Source of the DNA: Spirogloea muscicola
Taxonomy: Eukaryota > Streptophyta > Zygnematophyceae > Spirogloeales > Spirogloeaceae
DNA length: 13,140 nucleotides
NCBI GenBank assembly: GCA_009602725.1
Contig: WELB01000020.1
Span: 516,208-529,347 of the forward strand
Direction: 5' to 3'
Shown: positions 1 through 13,140 of the stretch, piece by piece
Layout: each line of letters starts with the position of its first letter
Position numbering within the stretch: the stretch's first letter is position 1
The notes under the pieces: model-generated
The model's input: only the letters and a program-made list of their open reading frames with translations
Databases searched by the model: none
What the model was told of the DNA's origin: nothing
Position numbers and translations under genes: made by a program

Positions 1-269
<269 letters not shown>

Positions 270-430
270 TGGTTGTGGTCGAGGGATTAGGTTTACGAGC
301 CGCGGTTTGTGAGACAGTGTTCGAGTCGACGTTAGCGCGGCGTTGCTTGGCGACTGGAAGCCGGCTCATGAACATTAAAACTTAATTGTCTCCCAAAAGT
401 GTTGAAATCATAGGAATTCATAAGTAAGGA

Positions 431-493
431 ACTTTCTCTGCGCCGTTGGGGGCAATTAACTGCTTAACGGACTTTCTATGTGCCGTTGGGGGC
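431..493. repeat. Imperfect 23-bp direct repeat, 40-bp period
   Basis: Positions 431-453 and 471-493 read the same 23-base word (actttctctgcgccgttggg followed by ggc) with two substitutions, c to a and c to t. Seventeen bases separate the copies. This is a local tandem duplication in the non-coding region upstream of the first recognised ABCC exon. Confidence 0.85.
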
Positions 494-593
494 TTCCAGC
501 AAGCTTCTGCCAAGCTCGGCAGTCTGTCCTCGTCCCCATATCTGATGGTCCTTGTGCTGACCCCTTCCCTTCTGCTGCCGCCTGTCCGTGTAG

Positions 594-8844
<8,251 letters not shown>

Positions 8845-9461
8845 AGTGTTCTACTACCCAATTGTTACAATTTGACAGCACATTATCTTGTTTGAGTCTG
8901 CTCCTTCCACAGAGTGCTTGCGGCTGCCCTTCTGCCTCCCTGACATGTAGTCAGAATCATGACTCAGTATGGCCTGCCATGCTGATTGATTGGCATGGTT
9001 CACAACTGCTGACAAATTGAGATCATGCTCAGTCGCCCCTATATTGTGGGAGATTCTACCCCTCTTGATCCTGCCACAAGAATGGCAGGACAGGTGCAGT
9101 GACAATTTTTACTGGCTGCATTGGCCAGGACAGCAGTAAGGCCCTAGAGTGACTTGTGAAGCCAAGCAGTAAAAGTTGCTATGCGTTACGCTGAAGTGGG
9201 ATTGTTGCAAGCCAACCCATCAGAAGTACTGTCCGCCAATTTGGGTCCTCCTTGCCATTATCCGTGGTGGTCGGGGCTGCCACTTCAGCTCCAACCCGAT
9301 GTCGGAGTATGTTGGAAGTACGAACACAAATTTACCAGTAGCTTTTAATGGGTGCAAGAGCGCAGTCTTGTAATTGGAGAATTTGATAAGAAGATGTAAT
9401 GAGAAGTCAAAGCAGAAGCTTCATGAGCAATATATGCATGCTGCCAATCTTTGACGGTATA
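8845..9461. other. Convergent intergenic region
   Basis: This lies between the stop codons of the two converging genes and should hold both 3' UTRs. I see no gene in it. TGTAA, the usual chlorophyte polyadenylation signal, occurs on the + strand at 9369-9373 and 9395-9399, which would give the ABCC gene a 3' UTR of roughly 540-570 nt. On the minus strand the motif (ttaca on +) occurs at 8865-8869, so the two transcripts may overlap. The end points are inferences. Confidence 0.5.
9069..9090. repeat. Perfect 8-bp hairpin between converging genes
   Basis: tcctgcca (9069-9076) pairs with tggcagga (9083-9090) around a 6-nt loop. It lies mid-way between the convergent genes, in predicted 3' UTR of either strand. 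No T-tract follows, and eukaryotic Pol II genes do not use such terminators, so its role is unknown. Confidence 0.6.
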
Positions 9462-10954
9462 TCAGCGAAGCGAGGAGATGGGGACGCCCAGTGCTGAAGC
9501 GGCGAGTTCCTTGGTGGCTTGGCCTCCCGCGTTTGCATACATCCACAGCAGCTCCCGCCGCTCAGCCGCCGTGACCCTTGACTCCAGCCCTCTGGCAACC
9601 ATCTCTATCTCGGCCTGCACTCAACCATTGAGCAACTGTTGGCATGCCTTGTGAATCAACGTTGCTGAAGATACCTGATTGAGAAGGCCAATGCAAGTAA
9701 GGCATGGTCCCAGGTAACTCACAGATCTAGTGTCCAGTGGAAACGTCTTGTGTATGGAAGCAAGCACTTGAAGTTCGTCAACTGCCTCTTCCAGTCGGTT
9801 CTGCTTGAAAAGGGCCTGCTTGCCATTGCATAATTACCAGTCAATGACAGTGACAACCACATGTCCTGAATACATGACACTGCAGTGCTGACTGACATGT
9901 GCCGGCTGTAAGCTAATTAGGGCTGGAATGGCATACGTATGCTCCAAATGCTGGCCGATGGTGCTCACCCATGCCTGCATCAAGGAGGAGCGCGTCCGGG
10001 CAGCCACAGCAGCATTGACCATGGTCGCAGCCTTGTGGGCCTCAATGCTTATGCCCTTGGAGAGACTGGCTAGGAATGCTGGGCAATCCGCTTTATCCAG
10101 GCCTGCGAGCAAGGATCCCCTGTGACCACACATGCCCGTTGCAGCTGAGTCGACAGCCGCCTTGGTATGGGTTGCCACTGTGGTGGACTGACTAGGAGCT
10201 CCCTCCAAAGAGTGCTGTGGTGTGTAATCGAATCCAGAATGACACAAAGTTTTGTTGAGGAAAGCAGTAGCAGGGTAAGGCACGGGACTTACTAAGTGTT
10301 CACAACAAGCATCTCTGAAAAGCAACGACGGCCTAAATTTTGTCACAACATCGCCCATCCAGAAACTCGAAGAGATGACCCCATAGCCAGGAGAGGCTAC
10401 ACAGTTGGAGAACGGCCAAGGACCAATCTTGCCCTACAGCTACATGACTGCACCAAGACCGATTGCGACAGCCAAGAAGAATACATATTGGACATGCTTA
10501 CAATATTGGCAGTGCCATGCATGCAAGCAGCAAATGCAAGGAGCAAAGACGTGCCTGCCGCAGACTTTGAATGCCACTTGGGTGGCGGCTCGGAAGAGAG
10601 CTTCCTTTGCGTTTTCAGCCTCAAAGGTCACCTGGACTCTGGAATCCCGACACAGCTCTTGCAGCTGCACAAAGGGAGTTTACCGACTTATATTGATTAC
10701 TGTCAGAACATCAGAAAGACAGCTCTTTGCCAGTGACAGCGAGATCATATGAAGCTTTCCAAGTCGCCTGGATGGCAGGTTTGGTATTCTTGTGCATGAT
10801 ATCCTCTCAATGCACAGTGTATAAGCGCACAGTAAGAAGCAAACAGATACATGTGGTCAAAGATCTTGTGCCCACTCCTCCACATAATGCATTCTCACCT
10901 TTACTATGTCCTCATCTTCAAAGTCCTGGCCAGCTACACGCCTGTCGAGCATCG
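9462..10954 (-). other. C-terminal soluble helical half of the plastid-like protein (last five exons)
   Basis: Residues 333-530. Exon 10954-10899 (MLDRRVAGQDFEDEDIVK) joins LQELCRDSRVQVTFEAENAK in 10664-10502. Exon 10102-9969 carries KGISIEAHKAATMVNAAVA and donor GTGAGC. Exon 9815-9723 reads ALFKQNRLEEAVDELQ...IHKTFPLDTRS with donor GTGAGT, and 9614-9462 reads AEIEMVARGLESRV...LGVPISSLR then stop. The helix-turn-helix from QAWALFKQNRLEEAVDEL looks like a single TPR-type pair. Donors and acceptors are near consensus. The weak point is the end of exon 10664-10502: its last 13 residues (PCICCLHAWHCQY) are Cys-rich and may be intron, although the GTAAGC donor fits in phase. Confidence 0.7.
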
Positions 10955-12982
10955 CTGGCCGCCAACGCAGGACAAGCAACACATTTCACTACAGGTCTCT
11001 GAGCACATCAGTTCCAACAAGGAACTGCTGTCAAGATCGCACTTGTGAAAGTGCAATCTTGATCCACGTCTTCTTGCAGACATGTCCTCAGGAGAATCAT
11101 TGACTAATTGTTTTCGTGTTATTGTTGGTCCAAGGCTAGGGCCAGCGCTCGGTGCTGCTACTCAAAGGCGGCTCACTCTGCAACAATGTCTGTGCACTTC
11201 GCCTTCTGTCCTCGCTGACGCTCGTCGTGAGCGGCGAACTTGCGTCCAGTGGAGGCCACCAAGCAGGAAGAGCCGCCATCTTGCGCGACGAGGTTGGCCG
11301 ATGCACCTTAGAGGCCACACCACCGCCACTTCTCTGCAGGTCCTTCGCGCTCCGGCTGGACTCCACGGCATCCAGGGGCCCAAGTCCCTGGTTCCGTGGG
11401 GTCGACTTTGTGGTTCGCTTGCTGGCCCGCCACGGCAAGCTGTCCCAGGGCTGCCACCGGCCGAGCGGCACCGGGACCATGCGCCCGCCAAGCGACCGGT
11501 CCCGCACGACGCCCGGCGCGAACAGCGCCTCACCCTCGGCCCAGCCCCAGCGGTGCCTCCTGGCGGTTGCGAGCAGAAGCTTGAGGAGCGCGGAGAGCAG
11601 GATGCCGTACGCGAGCAGGCTTCCCGCGCCCCTCAGCGTGTCATGCCGCAGGCGAAGCACATAGCGGGGTCCCAACCTGCTCGAGGTAGACGGCTGCGGA
11701 TGGACAAACCCAATCTCAGCTCAGCCTCAGCAAGGCCTCACTTAGTGCGGCATACATTTCAGTACAAACATTGAGGCGGTAGACTGCACTCAAATCTGGC
11801 TAGTGCAGGTTCGTAAACACTTGGTGCTTATAATTGTCAGACATGCTTCTCATTGATCTGCTTGTGCCTAAAGTAAAACTCGAACAGTCAACACCAAAAG
11901 CGTGAGCAATTGAGATCTAAGCCAGAGCACTTGCAACGAGGGTGCTGCCTTGCACGGCTCGTGTCCAGGACGTGAGTGCTCTTGGAACTTGCTCACTGAA
12001 AAGGCTCCTAGACTGCCTCGACGCGCCTGCCAGCGTCGCCGCAATCTGGCAACACCCACAGTACGGCCAAGTCTTAGCGGGTCTTGACATCAGACCTGAA
12101 AGACAAACAGTCCTGAGTTCTTGTATATTGCAGTTCTTGCTTTCCGCTTCTCACACCTACACCCTGGCCTGAACCCTGCACGCTAAACCAAACACTGACT
12201 GCCTCAATGAACAGAATACAGGGAGCAGGCCGGAGCAAACGGCCATCACGGCGCAGGAAACATTGCAACTAAAAGGCCCAAGTACTTCTGGCATGCAAGT
12301 ACAGAGGCTAATGACATGGCAACAGCTGCACAAATGCCTCTCTGAAGGCAAAGTAAGGGTCTGAAAGTCGTGTGTGAACGTCATCATGGCTCCATTCGTT
12401 AAAGGCTCTCGAGGAGGGCTGACCTTCTTCTTCACGTCCTCCAGCGGGTGCCCGTCCGCTGCAGCCTTGGGCGCCATGCGCCCCGCCTCTTTCGCTGCGG
12501 GCTCTCGTCGCCTGCCAGAGACGACCGCTGCTCAACAAGAGCGCATGTCGTGCGCCATTGCACAATGGATCGAAGCACCAGTACCCCTGCTATTGGCCGC
12601 CATATGCATGCTCTATCCACGACCACCAAGCATCGTATCGCTGCCTGACGAAAAAGGCTGCAATGAACATGATATCTGCAGAAATGGCGAGCCTCCTAGC
12701 TTTGGACATGAATCCGCGGGGCATTCCACTGCACCTGCTCGGCGCAGCAGCCACGATGGCGGCTTGCTTCTGGCGCTCGGCGCCGTCGGCAGCATCGCCC
12801 CACCGGCGATGGTGTCGCCGTCGTTGCCTTTGCCGCAGCGCTCCGTCAGCCGTCTCCTTCGCCGCGGCCGGGCCGGCGGTGGCGTGGTGAGCGGCCAGCA
12901 TGGCCGCCAGAGCGGCCGCCGCCGCGGCGCTGGCCGGGCGCGCGAACGCCATCGCAGCGCCGCCGGCGCCGGCGGCCGCCAT
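9462..12982 (-). CDS. Conserved plant-like, probably plastid-targeted membrane protein of unknown function, 10 exons
   Basis: Exons in transcript order: 12982-12735, 12458-12332, 12045-11997, 11795-11726, 11676-11177, 10954-10899, 10664-10502, 10102-9969, 9815-9723, 9614-9462. They total 1593 nt, keep phase throughout, and give 530 residues ending at TGA 9464-9462. Residues 1-60 are Ala- then Arg-rich, like a plastid transit peptide. One membrane helix lies at about 185-203 (LLAYGILLSALLKLLLATA), a WWPP motif at 304-307, and the C-terminal 220 residues are soluble and helical. The run AAVAARTRSSLMQAWALF is rebuilt across a phase-0 splice and continues into a TPR-like helix pair. I recall a land-plant plastid family with a similar C-terminal half but cannot name it. 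The last six exons are well supported. The first four, including a 49-nt GC-AG intron, are a model based on phase and continuity. Confidence 0.6.
11177..11676 (-). other. Membrane-helix and WWPP exon of the plastid-like protein
   Basis: The largest exon of gene 2. It starts LGPRYVLRLRHDTLRG, runs through one hydrophobic helix (about residues 185-203) flanked by Arg, then a basic, Trp-rich loop (GRWQPWDSLPWRASKR) and a low-complexity Ser/Lys segment to PAWWPPLD. It ends in phase 1 (CAGA before GTGAGC). The open frame covers the whole exon and composition matches coding DNA. The start is less certain: another acceptor at 11694 (exon from 11693) would read PSTSSRLGPRY but does not fit the phase of the upstream exon. 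Confidence 0.65.
11677..11725 (-). other. Candidate 49-nt GC-AG intron in gene 2
   Basis: Removing 11725-11677 joins ALSEALLR to LGPRYVLRLRHD in frame. Without it the upstream frame hits TGA three codons after LLR. Its donor is GAG followed by GCTGAG and its acceptor is gagcag. It is far shorter than any other intron here, so a sequencing indel or a different exon arrangement remains possible. Confidence 0.4.
12332..12982 (-). other. Transit-peptide-like first exon and acidic second exon of gene 2
   Basis: Exon 12982-12735 starts at an ATG with purine at -3 and G at +4 and reads MAAAGAGGAAMAFARPAS, then Ala-rich, then RQRQRRRHHRR. A GTGCAG donor ends it in phase 2. Exon 12458-12332 completes the Ser codon and reads GRAPAGGREEEGQ, then RAFNEWSHDDVHTRLSDPYF and AFREAF, with a phase-0 donor GTGCAG. 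It then fits exon 12045-11997 (IAATLAGASRQSRSLF). Composition matches a cleaved plastid presequence. Start and donors are predictions without consensus-strength sites. Confidence 0.45.
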
Positions 12983-13140
12983 GCCTCCGGAAGCCGGAAC
13001 GCCGGTGGCGGTGGTATGAGGCTAGGGTTTACGGTTCAGGGTTAAGGTTAGGGTTTGAGGCCGGGCGCCGCGGCCGCGAGTCACGGCGACAGCGGCGAGC
13101 CCGCCAGAAGCTCAACGCCGCCGGCGCCGCCGCCGCCGCC
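12983..13140 (-). promoter_or_regulatory. Putative gene 2 promoter with telo-box
   Basis: On the minus strand a perfect plant telo-box AAACCCTAA lies at 13056-13048, 66 bp upstream of the proposed ATG. Degenerate copies continue to 13023 (AACCCTGAACC, TAAACCCTAG). Telo-boxes are common in promoters of plant housekeeping and plastid or translation genes. The rest of the interval is GC-rich with a GCC triplet run at the window end. No TATA box is evident. Confidence 0.45.
13126..13140. repeat. GCC triplet run at right edge
   Basis: The window ends in a GCC repeat that probably continues beyond it. It is similar in kind to the run at 139-180. Confidence 0.7.

Noticed and set aside
10296-10401. 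Possible extra gene 2 exon on the minus strand, with a strong GTAAGT donor at 10295
   Set aside because: Its reading (SPGYGVISSSFW...RDACCEHL) enters in phase 1 but leaves in phase 0, which does not fit the next exon; the sequence has no conserved feel. It could be a rarely used cassette.
11136-11675. Gene 2 largest exon read to its own stop (ending SSSTERWP)
   Set aside because: A GTGAGC donor at 11176 and the phase-matched exon at 10954 give a better continuation than the last residues of this ORF.
12157-12477. Minus-strand ORF starting MAPKAAADGHPLEDVKKK
   Set aside because: It overlaps gene 2 exon 2 in another frame and soon turns Cys-rich and intron-like. The frame joined from exon 1 gives the more protein-like FNEWSHDDVHTRLSDPYF.
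12900-13016. Short forward Ala/Pro ORF starting MAARAAAAAALAG
   Set aside because: Arises from GCC triplets opposite the transit-peptide exon and stops after 38 codons; no donor or homologous content.
12374-13045. 223-residue forward ORF
   Set aside because: Antisense to the first two gene 2 exons; Gly/Arg/Ala low complexity from GC triplets.

Overview
The window is nuclear DNA from an intron-rich eukaryote, most likely a green alga. GC-rich exons alternate with AT-richer introns of about 120-420 nt. Two spliced genes can be rebuilt by following reading frame and splice phase. The green-alga placement rests on the plant-like second gene, TTTAGGG-like motifs and TGTAA candidate polyadenylation signals; it is an inference.

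Gene 1 (+ strand, 594-8844) is an ABCC/MRP-type full ABC transporter. Eighteen exons join in one frame to give 1371 residues in the order TMD1-NBD1-linker-TMD2-NBD2, with all core ATPase motifs present. The first visible exon opens on a 3' splice site, so the N-terminal exon(s) are missing. To its left lie about 470 bp with no matching coding sequence and a run of 124 A at the window edge, which looks like a contig end or an artefact.

Gene 2 (- strand, 12982-9462) converges on gene 1. Ten exons join in consistent phase to a 530-residue protein with an Ala/Arg-rich transit-peptide-like N-terminus, one membrane helix, a WWPP motif and a helical C-terminal half. It resembles a plant plastid protein family of unknown function that I cannot name. 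The C-terminal exons are well supported; the N-terminal four are a phase-consistent model.

The two stop codons are about 620 bp apart, with no gene seen between them. The right end (12983-13140) is GC-rich with a perfect telo-box motif and is probably the gene 2 promoter. Nothing in the sequence links the two proteins functionally. The most unusual features concern splicing: an intron-exon junction duplicated in tandem, an in-frame stop-free intron, probable GC-AG introns, and a 49-nt intron. I see no mobile element, CRISPR array, RNA gene or new multi-gene system.
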